In this document: one piece after another, positions 26,455 to 35,322 of the stretch
Layout: each line of letters starts with the position of its first letter
How positions within the stretch are numbered: the stretch's first letter is position 1
Assembly: GCF_030680395.1 (NCBI RefSeq)
Contig: NZ_JAUXVR010000029.1
Span: 89,203-153,202, forward strand
Direction of reading: 5' to 3'
From: Methylobacter sp.
GTDB taxonomy: Bacteria > Pseudomonadota > Gammaproteobacteria > Methylococcales > Methylomonadaceae
DNA length: 64,000 bases
Position numbers and translations under genes: made by a program
The notes under the pieces: generated by a model
What the model saw: only the letters and a program-made list of their open reading frames with translations
The model's database searches: none
What the model was told of the DNA's origin: nothing

Positions 26455-26963
26455 CAACAATCTAACACCGCAGTCGAGCAATCTTTTCACTATGGGTTTC
26501 AAAGATTCCAAGAGTTTTCATTATTTATATCAAAACAGCACACATTAAATGACATAAAAGTTGAAAAAAATATGGTATTTATCAATACCCACTTTTTCAC
26601 TCATTGTGTCACCTAACAGCTTGCCCATGCAGTCGCGCTCACACTCCTTACCTATATTTATGTAGTTAAAGCTTGCTTTGACTATTCCAAAGAAAGTTGA
26701 TCGCCTATCTTAAGACCAAAGATGTTTAAAGAAGCTTAGATTCAACTCATAAGTGCAATCGGCAATCTACGGTGCTAAAAAAACGATTGGGTTTAACGAT
26801 GAGAAATTGTCGAAATTCTGATTCATGTTGCGGTGAATACGTTTTTTATAAAACTGCGTTGACCGAAATTGCTTTTCCCGCTTGTCAATATTAACGATGT
26901 CAAAACGGTTTGATGTATTATTTAAACTCCTTAGGGCAATCGTCTGGAACAAAGGAGTTGATC
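26455..26963. other. intergenic region upstream of msrP
   Basis: 509 bp, AT-rich. I see no gene, repeat or RNA that I can name. A minus-strand open frame at 26767-26952 crosses the msrP promoter area and lacks support. The end carries the msrP ribosome-binding site AAAGGAG (26951-26957). Confidence 0.55.
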
Positions 26964-27908
26964 ATGTTAATTAAAACCAAATCAAACATCTTAAGCAGCG
27001 AAATTACTGACCGGGCGGTTTTTGAATCCCGACGGGAGTTTATTAAAGCGGCAACCATATTTTCAGCGGGGATTATGTTGCCGAGTTTAGGACATGCAGA
27101 AGCGGGAAAATATGCCGATGTGCCGGTCGGGCCTTATTCCGCAAAATTACCGGTCACCGATCGTGAGGATGTAGCGAATTACACCAATTACTATGAGTTC
27201 TCCTCGAATAAAAAGGATTCGACTGTTTTAGCCAAGGGATTAAAAACCAAGCCGTGGAGTGTGGAAGTTGCAGGCGAGGTGGAAAAGCCGGGTGTTTACA
27301 ATCTGGAAGATATTCTAAAAGATAATCCCGTGCAGGAACGTATTTACCGGTTTCGGTGTGTGGAAGCCTGGTCTATGGTGGTGCCGTGGATAGGCTTTCC
27401 GTTGGGCGACATGTTGAAGCGGTTTAAGCCTACCTCAAAAGCAAAGTTTGTCGAATTTACCACGATTTATAATCCGAAAGTCATGATCGGTCAGCGCTCC
27501 GGCGGCTTAGACTGGCCTTATGTGGAAAGTTTGCGCATCGATGAAGCCATGCATCCGTTAACGATGATGGTCACCGGCATGTACGGCGATGAGCTGCCTA
27601 ATCAGAATGGCGCGCCGTTGCGCTTGATTGTGCCGTGGAAATACGGATTCAAGAGCATCAAGGCGATTGTCAAAATACGCTTTATCGAAAATATGCCTGA
27701 AACTGCGTGGCATAAAAGCGCGCCTAATGAGTATGGCTTTTACGCCAATGTTAATCCTGAAGTATCCCATCCCCGGTGGAGTCAACGCCGCGAGCGGGTG
27801 CTGGGCAGCAGTCTCTTTACCCCGAAGCGCGATACCGAAAAGTTTAACGGCTATGGTGCGGAAGTCGCTGCACTTTATTCCGGTATGGATCTGAAAAAGT
27901 ATTTTTGA
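26964..27908 (+). CDS. msrP: methionine sulfoxide reductase catalytic subunit MsrP
   Basis: 314 residues. A Tat signal (SRREFIKAAT at about 22-31) directs export of the folded molybdopterin enzyme; Cys132 in YRFRCVEAWSM is the molybdenum ligand. Motifs IGFPLGDMLKRF and LRLIVPWKYGFKSIK are typical of MsrP (YedY). It repairs oxidised methionine in periplasmic proteins using electrons from the quinone pool through MsrQ, encoded next. The ATG at 26964 follows AAAGGAG with ideal spacing. Confidence 0.97.
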   Translation: MLIKTKSNILSSEITDRAVFESRREFIKAATIFSAGIMLPSLGHAEAGKYADVPVGPYSAKLPVTDREDVANYTNYYEFSSNKKDSTVLAKGLKTKPWSVEVAGEVEKPGVYNLEDILKDNPVQERIYRFRCVEAWSMVVPWIGFPLGDMLKRFKPTSKAKFVEFTTIYNPKVMIGQRSGGLDWPYVESLRIDEAMHPLTMMVTGMYGDELPNQNGAPLRLIVPWKYGFKSIKAIVKIRFIENMPETAWHKSAPNEYGFYANVNPEVSHPRWSQRRERVLGSSLFTPKRDTEKFNGYGAEVAALYSGMDLKKYF

Positions 27909-28519
27909 TGTTACCCGGCAAAAAAGGCTGGGCGGCCATAAAAGTTATTGTTTTTTTACTGAGCTTGCTGCCTTTTTTGTTGCTGACCAATGATGCCTTT
28001 AACGATCAGCTTGGCGCTAATCCAGTAGAAGCCCTGCATTTCGGTTTTGGCGATTGGGCTTTGCGGTTTTTGTGCATCGGTTTGGCGCTGTCGCCCAGTA
28101 AAACAATAACCGGGCAGAATTGGCCGATGCGCTTTAGGCGTATGATGGGCTTGTATGCTTTTTTCTACGCCAGTCTGCATTTGCTGGTTTTTATCGTCCT
28201 TGATTTGTCGTTATCCTGGGAGGCATTTAAAGACGAGGTGCCGAAAAGCCCTTATATACTGATGGGCTTGCTGACTTATTCGTTGTTGCTTTCTTTAGCC
28301 GTAACCTCAACAAAAAGAATGCAGAAAAGATTGGGACGAAGCTGGATAAAGCTGCACAAGCTAGTGTATGTGGCGGGAATTACGGCTCTGGTACATTATT
28401 TTTGGTTGATAAAGTCAGATTATACCGAGCCGTTGATTTACGCTGGGGTGATAGCTGGTTTATTGGCAGTACGTATTGTTGTTTATTTCCGGAGAGCCGC
28501 TAAACTTTTTAGCCTTTAG
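27908..28519 (+). CDS. msrQ: heme-binding membrane subunit MsrQ
   Basis: 203 residues with six hydrophobic segments, the ferric-reductase-like fold of MsrQ (YedZ). Candidate heme ligands are the histidines in FYASLHLLVF, KLHKLVYVAG and LVHYFWL. It passes electrons from quinol to MsrP. The ATG shares one base with the msrP stop (TGATG), so translation is coupled. Its stop codon lies inside a TTTAGCC tandem repeat, giving the end KLFSL. Confidence 0.95.
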   Translation: MLPGKKGWAAIKVIVFLLSLLPFLLLTNDAFNDQLGANPVEALHFGFGDWALRFLCIGLALSPSKTITGQNWPMRFRRMMGLYAFFYASLHLLVFIVLDLSLSWEAFKDEVPKSPYILMGLLTYSLLLSLAVTSTKRMQKRLGRSWIKLHKLVYVAGITALVHYFWLIKSDYTEPLIYAGVIAGLLAVRIVVYFRRAAKLFSL

Positions 28520-28549
28520 CCTTTAGCCTTTAGCCTTTAGCCTTTAGCC
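28508..28549. repeat. TTTAGCC heptanucleotide tandem repeat (6 copies)
   Basis: Six perfect 7-bp units. The first two overlap the last codons and stop of msrQ. A related GGCGAAAGGCTAAGGG motif occurs near 31157-31172 and again at 31306-31323. Such repeats are prone to slippage. Confidence 0.95.
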
Positions 28550-28551
28550 TT

Positions 28552-28821
28552 TTACTTTACTTCAAAAGACGTCAACAATTCACCAGGTTGAAGTTCAGTA
28601 ATTTCAACATGATCGACACGGGCGGTTATAGGACCTTTGTGGCACCATTTGATAAACTTTTCAATGGCCATGCTTCCTGCCTCGGCGATGATTTCAACCC
28701 GGCCATCCGGAAGGTTTTTGACGCTGCCTTTTATAGCAAAATGTTTGGCTTTGTTCTGGGTGAAAAGGCGAAAGTAAACGCCTTGAACTCGACCGGAAAC
28801 CAGGATTTTAACTTTACGCAT
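28552..28821 (-). CDS. acyP: acylphosphatase
   Basis: 89 residues with the active-site motif VSGRVQGVYFRLFTQNKA (Arg binds phosphate) and NLPDGRVEIIAEAG (catalytic Asn). It hydrolyses carboxyl-phosphate bonds such as acetyl phosphate. The ATG at 28821 shares a base with the rlmL stop (TGATG) and gives the standard length; upstream in-frame starts are less likely. Confidence 0.95.
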   Translation of the reverse strand: MRKVKILVSGRVQGVYFRLFTQNKAKHFAIKGSVKNLPDGRVEIIAEAGSMAIEKFIKWCHKGPITARVDHVEITELQPGELLTSFEVK

Positions 28822-31145
28822 CACTCTTGAATTCTCCAGCAATAATGAATTTTTGGGTTACGGGCAAAATCTTCCGGAATAGTTGCCGCACTGATGTCTT
28901 CTACAATTAAATCAGACAATGCCTGCTTGTCGATTTTAAAACGCCTGAAATTAGTGGAGAAGTATAGGACACCTCCCGGCGACAGCAAAGAAACTGCGTT
29001 ATTGATCAGTTGCACATGGTCAGCTTGTATATCGAACACGGCGTCCATCCGTTTCGAATTGGAAAAAGTGGGCGGATCAAGAAAAATTAAATCGTAGTGT
29101 CTGTTAGCCAGCTGAGCTTCAATGGTTAGCCATTCCAGACAGTCCGCTTGTATAAATTCATGCGCCCCTTCGTTGGCGTTCAGTGCCATGTTCTTTTTTG
29201 CCCAGTTGATATAGGTATTGGACATGTCGACTGTCGTCGTTGATTTGGCCCCACCCATTGCCGCATGGACCGTCGCGCTGCCGGTATAGGCAAACAGGTT
29301 TAAAAAGCTTTTATCTTTGGCTTGTTTTTGAATTAACATCCGAATCGGCCGGTGATCAAGGAATAATCCGGTATCCAGATAATCTTCAAAATTCACCAGT
29401 AATTTACAGCCGCCTTCCTCAATGATGTGAAATCGGCCCTGATCATCGTGTTTTTCGTATTGATCGGTGCTTTTTTGCTTGCGGCGTATTTTCAGGAAAA
29501 CCTGCTCGCGATTGACGCCGAGGACGCGGGGGATTTCGGCCAGTAGCCCCGCCAGGCGCTGATCGGCTTTGTGTTGATCGATGCTTTTGGGCGGTTCGTA
29601 TTCCTGTACATTGATCCAGATTTGATCGCCTACAGGGATGTAGGCGAGGGGCGTGAGCTGGGAGCGGCAAGCTTCGCCTTGATAAATATCGACGGCAACC
29701 GCGTATTCGGGCAAATCGGCATCGTAGACCCGATAGCAGGTGATGCGATTTTGCTTGGCCCAATTGGACAGTTTTTTCAGGTTCTTTTTGAGCCGGTTGG
29801 CGAACATTTCCGCTCCCAGCTCACTTATATTCCGGTCGGCAAGCGTGTCGGCGCTGGTGGTTTCGGGTTGCTGTGTAGTGCTGGTCTGGGTTGCTTGAGC
29901 AATCCGCTGTTCCTGAATTTTGCTGGTTTCAATCGCCTGAGTAATGCGTTCTTCCTGTGTTCTGGCTTTGGGGATGAAAAAATTGCGTTCTTCAATATCC
30001 AGCCGTAACAGTTTGCATTCAAGCGCGCCGTTAAACAGGGTAATCGGTTTTTGCGAGCGTATGCCCAAACGAAAGCCCAGTTCCGGGTTGCTGATGATCA
30101 TCGCGGCTTTCCAACCGGTAAAATGCGCCTTGAGTGATTCGCCGAATTTTTTGTATAACTCGGCCGTTTCCTGCTCGTCGCCCAAGCGTTCGCCGTAAGG
30201 AGGGTTACAGATCAACAGGCCGGGGTTCCAGCTTTCGGCGGGTTCCGCGTCTTCAATATCGCGGCGCTCAACATGAATCTTATTTTGCAGACCGGCATTG
30301 GCGATATGCGCCAGAGCAGTGTTGACGGTATGGCGATTTTGATCGAAGCCCACAATAACCGGCAGTTTTTCCAGGCCGATTTTTTTGCGCTGTTCGGCTT
30401 CCGCGCGTAATTTTTTCCAGCATTGCGCATCGTGTTTTTTCCAGCCGGTAAAGCCGAAATAATCGCGCAGCAAACCCGGCGCATAATCGGCGGCGATCAT
30501 TGCGCCTTCCAACAGCAGGGTTCCTGAGCCGCACATCGGGTCGATTAATGACCCTTGTTGTTTGGCGATTTGGGGCCAGCCGCTACGCAGTAACATGGCA
30601 GCCGCAAGGTTTTCCTTCATCGGTGCTTTGATATTGACATCCCGATAACCGCGGCGATGCAGACTTTCGCCGGATAGGTCGAGGCTCAACTGAGCATTTT
30701 CGCCATTCAAATACACATTGATGCGGATATTGGGTTGTTCGGTATTGATGCTGGGTCGGGTTTGAAACCTTGCCCGCATCTGATCGACGATGGCGTCTTT
30801 AACTTTTAATGCGCCAAAGTGGGTGTTGTTAATCGCCGCTGAGTTTTTCGCGCTGAACGAGACGGCAAAGCTGTCTTCAGGATTAATATGCTCAAACCAG
30901 TCGATTTTTTGTACGCCGTTATACAAGTCTTCCTGGGTTTTTACCTCGAAAGAGCTCAGCACCAGTAAAATCCGATTTGCTGTTCTTGACCACAGGCAGG
31001 CCCGATAGGCGGTTTCCAAGTCTCCCTGAAAAGAGACGCCGGCTAGAGTGGCCTTGATATTGTTGACGCCGAGTGCTTGGAGTTCATCGGTAAGGATGGT
31101 TTCCATCGCCTTGGGCGTTGTAGCAAATAATTGGTAAGTGGGCAT
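28821..31145 (-). CDS. rlmL: bifunctional 23S rRNA methyltransferase RlmKL
   Basis: 774 residues. Order: THUMP domain (about 50-160), RlmL m2G methyltransferase (DPMCGSGTLLLEGAM; ICNPPYGERLGDE), a variable linker, then the RlmK m7G methyltransferase (NLFAYTGSATVHAA; LIFLDPPTFSNSK). It methylates two guanines of helix 74 of 23S rRNA during 50S assembly. The linker at about 385-425 is Gln/Thr-rich and carries two degenerate 14-residue units (QEERITQAIETSKI, QEQRIAQATQTSTT). Cotranscribed with acylphosphatase. Confidence 0.96.
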   Translation of the reverse strand: MPTYQLFATTPKAMETILTDELQALGVNNIKATLAGVSFQGDLETAYRACLWSRTANRILLVLSSFEVKTQEDLYNGVQKIDWFEHINPEDSFAVSFSAKNSAAINNTHFGALKVKDAIVDQMRARFQTRPSINTEQPNIRINVYLNGENAQLSLDLSGESLHRRGYRDVNIKAPMKENLAAAMLLRSGWPQIAKQQGSLIDPMCGSGTLLLEGAMIAADYAPGLLRDYFGFTGWKKHDAQCWKKLRAEAEQRKKIGLEKLPVIVGFDQNRHTVNTALAHIANAGLQNKIHVERRDIEDAEPAESWNPGLLICNPPYGERLGDEQETAELYKKFGESLKAHFTGWKAAMIISNPELGFRLGIRSQKPITLFNGALECKLLRLDIEERNFFIPKARTQEERITQAIETSKIQEQRIAQATQTSTTQQPETTSADTLADRNISELGAEMFANRLKKNLKKLSNWAKQNRITCYRVYDADLPEYAVAVDIYQGEACRSQLTPLAYIPVGDQIWINVQEYEPPKSIDQHKADQRLAGLLAEIPRVLGVNREQVFLKIRRKQKSTDQYEKHDDQGRFHIIEEGGCKLLVNFEDYLDTGLFLDHRPIRMLIQKQAKDKSFLNLFAYTGSATVHAAMGGAKSTTTVDMSNTYINWAKKNMALNANEGAHEFIQADCLEWLTIEAQLANRHYDLIFLDPPTFSNSKRMDAVFDIQADHVQLINNAVSLLSPGGVLYFSTNFRRFKIDKQALSDLIVEDISAATIPEDFARNPKIHYCWRIQE

Positions 31146-31332
31146 AAGAGCTTAGGCAAAAGGCGAAAGGCTAAGGGCAAAATGTCCAAAGCCAGCTTTG
31201 GACTCCTTTAACGCTGGAGTTCAAAGCCGGCTTTGAATAGTCGGAACGGATGATCGGGTACTGTTTAAGGCTGAGCGGTAGATGCAAAGCAACGGTTTTT
31301 TGTCCTTCGCCTTGCGCCTTTAGCCTGCTTTC

Positions 31333-31815
31333 TTACTGAATTTTAATCAGCTCAACATCGAAGATCAATGCAGCGTTCGGGCCGATTGCACGACCTGCAC
31401 CTTGTTCGCCATAAGCAAGTTCTGACGGGATATAAAAACGGTATTTGGCGCCTTCTTTCATTAACTGCACGCCTTCTGTCCATCCGGCGATGACTCTGTT
31501 TAGCGGGAATGTGGCTGGTTCGCCGCGGCTGTAAGAGCTGTCGAACTCTTCGCCGTCAAGGGTTGTGCCTTTGTAATGTACGGTAACGTTATCGGTGGCT
31601 GAAGGTGAAGCAGTGCCGGTTCCGGGTGTTAATACTTCGTATTGCAAGCCGGTTGCAGTTGTTACTATATTGGGTTTTTTAGCGTTTTCTGCAAGAAAGG
31701 CTGTTCCTGCGGCTTTATTTTCTGCGGGGGTGGTGGCATTGGCCATTGAAAACATAGTAAATCCTATAAGAAGAACGGTGACGATTGAAAGAACTTTAGT
31801 TTGAATTTTTCTCAC
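31333..31815 (-). CDS. FKBP-type peptidyl-prolyl isomerase, periplasmic
   Basis: 160 residues. A signal peptide (VLSIVTVLLIGFTMFSMANA) is followed by a short linker and one FKBP domain with the canonical core (VTVHYKGTTLDGEEFDSSYS; EGVQLMKEGAKYRFYIPSEL; LIFDVELI). It accelerates proline isomerisation in periplasmic protein folding. It lacks the N-terminal dimerisation helix of FkpA/Mip, so it is of the short type. Confidence 0.93.
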   Translation of the reverse strand: MRKIQTKVLSIVTVLLIGFTMFSMANATTPAENKAAGTAFLAENAKKPNIVTTATGLQYEVLTPGTGTASPSATDNVTVHYKGTTLDGEEFDSSYSRGEPATFPLNRVIAGWTEGVQLMKEGAKYRFYIPSELAYGEQGAGRAIGPNAALIFDVELIKIQ

Positions 31816-31853
31816 GACTTATCCTTTATTGTTAACGTAGAATCGATAGTTTA

Positions 31854-32450
31854 TCAAAAAAACCAGCCTTTGTTTTCTAAATCGCTTTGGCATCCGCTTA
31901 ATTGGCTTTGAAATAGTTTTGCCCGTTTGGCTACTTTGTTGGCAATCTGTACGAGTCCTGCTTTTTGTAAATAACTTTTGCGCTGATAACCGCCATGTCC
32001 TTCATGATAGGCGAGGTATAAGTTTTTGGTATCCAGCTTCGATATGCCCAGCCGGGTGTGGCTGATGTTGCAATACCAGCCGATGAAATCAGTAGCATCT
32101 GCAAATTCATCGCGATCCGCCCCCCAACTGCCTGCCTTGTCCTGATAACTGTCCCAGGTTTCATCTTTGGCTTGGGCATAGCCATAGGCGCTGCTGGCTC
32201 GGGGCAAGGGAATAAACCCCAGCAGCCAAGGGCGCGGCGGTTGCGCATCGGCGACAAAGTGCGACTCCTGATGCATGATTGCCATTTGAATGTGAATGGG
32301 TACGCCCCATTTCTTAAATGAGCTTTTAGCGTCATCGTACCAGTCATCTTTTTCCCTGAAAGTAGAGCATATATTGTCACTGTTTTTAGGCGTGAGTGCC
32401 GTACAGGCGGTCAGGGACAATAGCAAGAGCAGGATTAATGGCTTTTTCAT
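31854..32450 (-). CDS. SLT-like lytic transglycosylase lipoprotein
   Basis: 198 residues. A lipoprotein signal (LLLLSLTAC) gives Cys as the acylated residue. The SLT-type catalytic Glu lies in MAIMHQESHFVADA, followed by ASSAYGYAQAKDETWDSY and a C-terminal LYLAYHEGHGGY. These enzymes cleave peptidoglycan glycan chains. The ATG at 32450 gives a typical lipoprotein start; a longer in-frame start at 32489 would bury it. Confidence 0.88.
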   Translation of the reverse strand: MKKPLILLLLLSLTACTALTPKNSDNICSTFREKDDWYDDAKSSFKKWGVPIHIQMAIMHQESHFVADAQPPRPWLLGFIPLPRASSAYGYAQAKDETWDSYQDKAGSWGADRDEFADATDFIGWYCNISHTRLGISKLDTKNLYLAYHEGHGGYQRKSYLQKAGLVQIANKVAKRAKLFQSQLSGCQSDLENKGWFF

Positions 32451-32627
32451 AATGCGGTGCGTTGTGTAGGATTCAGATATTGTGGGCAATCCCGTTCGAC
32501 AAACTCAGGACAGGAAAAATAATTGCAATGAAAAGAAAAAATATAACACAGACACTATAATTGCACGAGGTAGCCTTATACAGTATTTAAACAGCAAGAT
32601 AAATAGATAATCAGAGAGGAAAGTTAG

Positions 32628-33245
32628 ATGAATTTAGATTTAAACCGGCCTTATCGAAAAAATTTAATGTCGCATGGTCTGATTTATATGGGGGAAGAAG
32701 AGCAGGAAATCACTATTAAAGATCTTTCATTAACCGGTGTGCTTGCAGAATTAAAACCTGATCAGGCGGGTAGAGATGTCAAAGATATTTTTAATATGCT
32801 GTCTGCATCGACCACGATAGATTTGTATCTTCCGGAAATGCGCTTGGCTGGTGAAGCCGAGGTAGTCAGGGTTGATATGCTTAATAATCATATATTGTTA
32901 GCACTGGAATTTAGAAATGTTACCTATGACGTTGATAATCAACTATACAAGAGAAAAGTGCATAGAAAAAACATGACAGCTTCAGGCAGAATCCTGCTAA
33001 ATGGTGCATATCGCGAATTTAATACCGTCAATGTTTCGGTGGACGGGTTAATGGTTACGCTTGCTGAATCCGTCGCTGTTGAAGCCGGTGAGATAACCGT
33101 GTTTGAATTTGAGCGGTTGGGTCTGGACGGCGAGATTAAGGTGGTATGGGTTGAGCGTACTGCCGATGCAGGAACATTGCTCGGCTTGCAATATGTACAT
33201 ATGGAAAAAACGGAGATTAAGGGGATACCCAGTTTTGCCCGTTAA
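32628..33245 (+). CDS. PilZ-domain protein, tandem PilZ-like halves
   Basis: 205 residues that read as two related beta-barrel domains: RPYRKNLMSHGLIYMG with IKDLSLTGVLAEL (first) and KRKVHRKNMTASGRILL with VNVSVDGLMVTL (second). The RxxxR and DxSxxG-type motifs bind c-di-GMP in PilZ domains; here the first half keeps both better than the second. AGAGAGGAAAG precedes the ATG. It is convergent with, and overlaps by 29 bp, the hydrolase gene ending at 33217. Confidence 0.85.
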   Translation: MNLDLNRPYRKNLMSHGLIYMGEEEQEITIKDLSLTGVLAELKPDQAGRDVKDIFNMLSASTTIDLYLPEMRLAGEAEVVRVDMLNNHILLALEFRNVTYDVDNQLYKRKVHRKNMTASGRILLNGAYREFNTVNVSVDGLMVTLAESVAVEAGEITVFEFERLGLDGEIKVVWVERTADAGTLLGLQYVHMEKTEIKGIPSFAR

Positions 33246-34038
33246 CAAACTGCATAACCTCTTGCCACCACGGAAGCTCTTTATTTAGCGGTAGGGTGTT
33301 ATGACCCGCGCCTTTAAATGTCCAGAGTTTCTTGTTATGGTGCAGTGACTCGAACAGCTTTAAGCTGTATTTATTGGGGATGATTTCATCCGCTTCCGCG
33401 ATCAAAATCGCAGCGTTACCCGAGTAATTTTGCAGATTTTTAATATTGTCGAAGTTATCGCGGATCAGCCATTTGGCAAGAAAAAACCAGTAATGGTGTT
33501 GCGCAACATCGGCCATGCTGCTAAACGGCGTGATCAGGACAATGCCTTTAACCGGAACCTGCCCGCTCTGCACAATGCCGCTGACCACGCCTCCTCCGAT
33601 TGATTCCCCCCACAGAAAAACAGGTTCGCCAAAGTCGTTTAACGCCTGTTTTGCAGTTTGGACGCCGTCCGAAACCAATGCAGCTTCCGATGGCGCGCCG
33701 TTTCTGGCGGCATAGCCAGGATATTCGGCCAGGATCACCCGGTAACCTTGTTTTTCCAACGCGTCCAGATAATAAGTCCGGTCGGTTGCAGAACCTGCAT
33801 TGCCGTGAAAAACGATAACCGTGCCCTTGTTGTTTGGTTGGGATGTGTTAGAGACCAGTCCCCGATAATCATCCGCTGACGGCCAGAGTTTCAGGTCGGC
33901 TTGATCGGCCAATTGTTGTTGGTCTTCGATCGAATACGTATCGGGGAAATAGATCATTTTTCGTTGGAATAGAAAAACTATCAGCAGGAGCAGTAAGTAG
34001 GTCAGCAGTATTGAAAGCATAGGTTTAAATGTTGGCAT
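33217..34038 (-). CDS. membrane-anchored alpha/beta hydrolase (BEM46-like)
   Basis: 273 residues. An N-terminal membrane anchor (SILLTYLLLLLIVFLFQRK) is followed by a hydrolase fold: IVFHGNAGSATDR, LAEYPGYAARNG, nucleophile Ser in LWGESIGGGV, Asp in ILIAEADEIIP, and His in FKGAGHNTLP. This resembles the BEM46/YfhR group, with serine-hydrolase activity on unknown lipids or esters. Confidence 0.87.
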   Translation of the reverse strand: MPTFKPMLSILLTYLLLLLIVFLFQRKMIYFPDTYSIEDQQQLADQADLKLWPSADDYRGLVSNTSQPNNKGTVIVFHGNAGSATDRTYYLDALEKQGYRVILAEYPGYAARNGAPSEAALVSDGVQTAKQALNDFGEPVFLWGESIGGGVVSGIVQSGQVPVKGIVLITPFSSMADVAQHHYWFFLAKWLIRDNFDNIKNLQNYSGNAAILIAEADEIIPNKYSLKLFESLHHNKKLWTFKGAGHNTLPLNKELPWWQEVMQFVNGQNWVSP

Positions 34039-34044
34039 TTTTTG

Positions 34045-34362
34045 TTAGCTGGAGCCTTGTATCCGATCATCCAGCAAGTACTTCCGGAGTTGCCTCTCTC
34101 CCCGCATAACATAAACTATGTAGACCTTGTCTTGACCGACACGATATAAGATTCGGCAGGGGCCAACGATGATTTCACGATACTTTGAGTGCTCTAATTC
34201 TGGAGGTATACGGCCTGATTCAGGAAACTGTTCAAGACGGTCAACACTGGAAAATACCTGTTTAACCAAGCGGCCCGCCGCATCTGGTTTATCAAGTGCA
34301 ATGTATTCGGCAATTTCATTCAAGTCTAATAAGGCCGGCTCGGTCCAGATTATTTGAGCCAT
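34045..34362 (-). CDS. ParE/RelE-family toxin
   Basis: 105 residues with RelE/ParE fold motifs (IIWTEPALLDLNEIAEYIA; GPCRILYRVGQDKVYIVYVM). Such toxins inhibit translation or gyrase. It overlaps the Phd-type antitoxin by 13 nt, with antitoxin first, the usual order. The C-terminal RGERQLRKYLL is typical of ParE-like members. Confidence 0.9.
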   Translation of the reverse strand: MAQIIWTEPALLDLNEIAEYIALDKPDAAGRLVKQVFSSVDRLEQFPESGRIPPELEHSKYREIIVGPCRILYRVGQDKVYIVYVMRGERQLRKYLLDDRIQGSS

Positions 34363-34607
34363 TTGCCCATTTTCTCTTTCGCTTCCGATTGGCTATAGGT
34401 GCGATTTTCCAAAATGGCCGATTCCCCTCTCGCTATACCTTCAAGAAGACGCATACGACTTTGCATAAGCTCATAATCATCGACATCTACCAGATAGGCC
34501 GACGGTTGACCGTGCTCGGTTATTAAAACAGGCTCTTTGGACTCGTGCAGTTCGGCAAGAATTTTAGTGGCCTGACGTTTAAGAGTGGTGACGAGTTCTA
34601 TTTTCAT
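34350..34607 (-). CDS. Phd/YefM-family antitoxin
   Basis: 85 residues. The N-terminal domain (VTTLKRQATKILAELHES, then VLITEHGQPSAYLVDVDDYE) is the Phd/YefM DNA-binding fold, and the acidic C-terminal tail would neutralise the toxin encoded immediately downstream. The pair is a type II module. Confidence 0.92.
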   Translation of the reverse strand: MKIELVTTLKRQATKILAELHESKEPVLITEHGQPSAYLVDVDDYELMQSRMRLLEGIARGESAILENRTYSQSEAKEKMGKWLK

Positions 34608-34614
34608 AAAAAGC

Positions 34615-34842
34615 CTAATGGGGTTGTTTGTTCACGATTCTCTGGTAGACATCATCCCACGGAGAGCCTGATTCAGGGCTTTGGTGATACTTTTCCAGCC
34701 GCTCATCAATTATGCTTTTCTCCTCGTCGGTCAGTTCAATAGAAGATGCTTTTGCAGTTATCGTATCCCAGATGTCTTCTATCAATTGAATCCTTTCATG
34801 TATTGATAATTCAAGAGTATCTGCTGCGGTTATTTTGCTCAT
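34615..34842 (-). CDS. RelB-like antitoxin (Unstab_antitox family), possibly orphan
   Basis: 75 residues (LELSIHERIQLIEDIWDTI, then ERLEKYHQSPESGSPWDDVY), typical of the short antitoxins of ParE/RelE pairs (PF09720-like). Its own toxin is not intact: the reading frame just upstream ends as a truncated toxin-like tail at 34839. The gene is followed 7 nt later by a Phd-type antitoxin, giving two antitoxins in series. Start at the ATG overlapping the upstream TGA. Confidence 0.82.
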   Translation of the reverse strand: MSKITAADTLELSIHERIQLIEDIWDTITAKASSIELTDEEKSIIDERLEKYHQSPESGSPWDDVYQRIVNKQPH

Positions 34843-34900
34843 ATTCTGGTTCCCATTTTCGCCATATGAATAACCTCTATATCGCCACACTCGTAGGAAA
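34839..34900 (-). pseudogene. decayed toxin C-terminal tail next to a REP
   Basis: The minus strand reads LLSYECGDIEVIHMAKMGTR then Ile and stop; the end resembles ParE-type toxins (IEVIHMAK). The stop overlaps the antitoxin start as ATGA. Upstream at 34901 the frame runs directly into a REP element, where homology to a toxin is lost. Only about 20 residues remain, so the identification is tentative. Confidence 0.4.
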
Positions 34901-34950
34901 GTAGGCCAGAATAAGGCCACCCAAGCGTAGCGCGAGGTGGCGTTTCCAGC
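34901..34950. repeat. REP of the GTAGGCC-GGAATAAG family
   Basis: Begins GTAGGCCAGAATAAGGCCAC and continues to GCGTAGCGCGAGGTGGCGTT then TCCAGC. It is closely similar to the 63733-63809 sequence next to the second RAYT. It lies between a decayed toxin tail and an intact HTH/toxin pair. Confidence 0.85.
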
Positions 34951-34995
34951 TTACGAATCAATGAGGTCGTACTCGATTGGTTTGCAATACTTATA

Positions 34996-35322
34996 TTACA
35001 AAAGTCGCTGGACATCCGCGCTTTCGCTGTGAGGACGAACAGTAACATGCACGTCAACATCCTGATCGAGACGTTTAAGGATTGTCATAAGCCGGTCAAT
35101 GGTGAAGCGGTCGAGCTTGGTTTTACGGATGCGTGAAAAGTCAGCGGCGGCAATGCCGGTCAGTTCTTCTGCTTTACGCACTGTGTAGGCGCAGTCATCA
35201 AGAACACCGATAATTTCTGCGGCCAACAATGCTTTCAGTTGTTCAACTGCGGCATTGGGGTGGCCGAAGTCGGCAAATACGTTGCCACTGCCACGGATAA
35301 TTTCAAAAGGTTCGTCATTCAT
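34996..35322 (-). CDS. XRE-type HTH antitoxin
   Basis: 108 residues with a helix-turn-helix (VRKAEELTGIAAADFSRIRK) like HTH_37/HigA-2 antitoxins. The start overlaps the toxin stop by 4 nt, and in this pair the toxin comes first. It probably autoregulates the operon. Confidence 0.87.
   Translation of the reverse strand: MNDEPFEIIRGSGNVFADFGHPNAAVEQLKALLAAEIIGVLDDCAYTVRKAEELTGIAAADFSRIRKTKLDRFTIDRLMTILKRLDQDVDVHVTVRPHSESADVQRLL

Noticed and set aside
26767..26952. Minus-strand open frame upstream of msrP
   Set aside because: Overlaps the promoter area, no motif or start signal.
34839..35060. 73-codon frame as an intact toxin gene
   Set aside because: Its first half is REP sequence; only the last 20 residues resemble a toxin, so it is listed as a relic.
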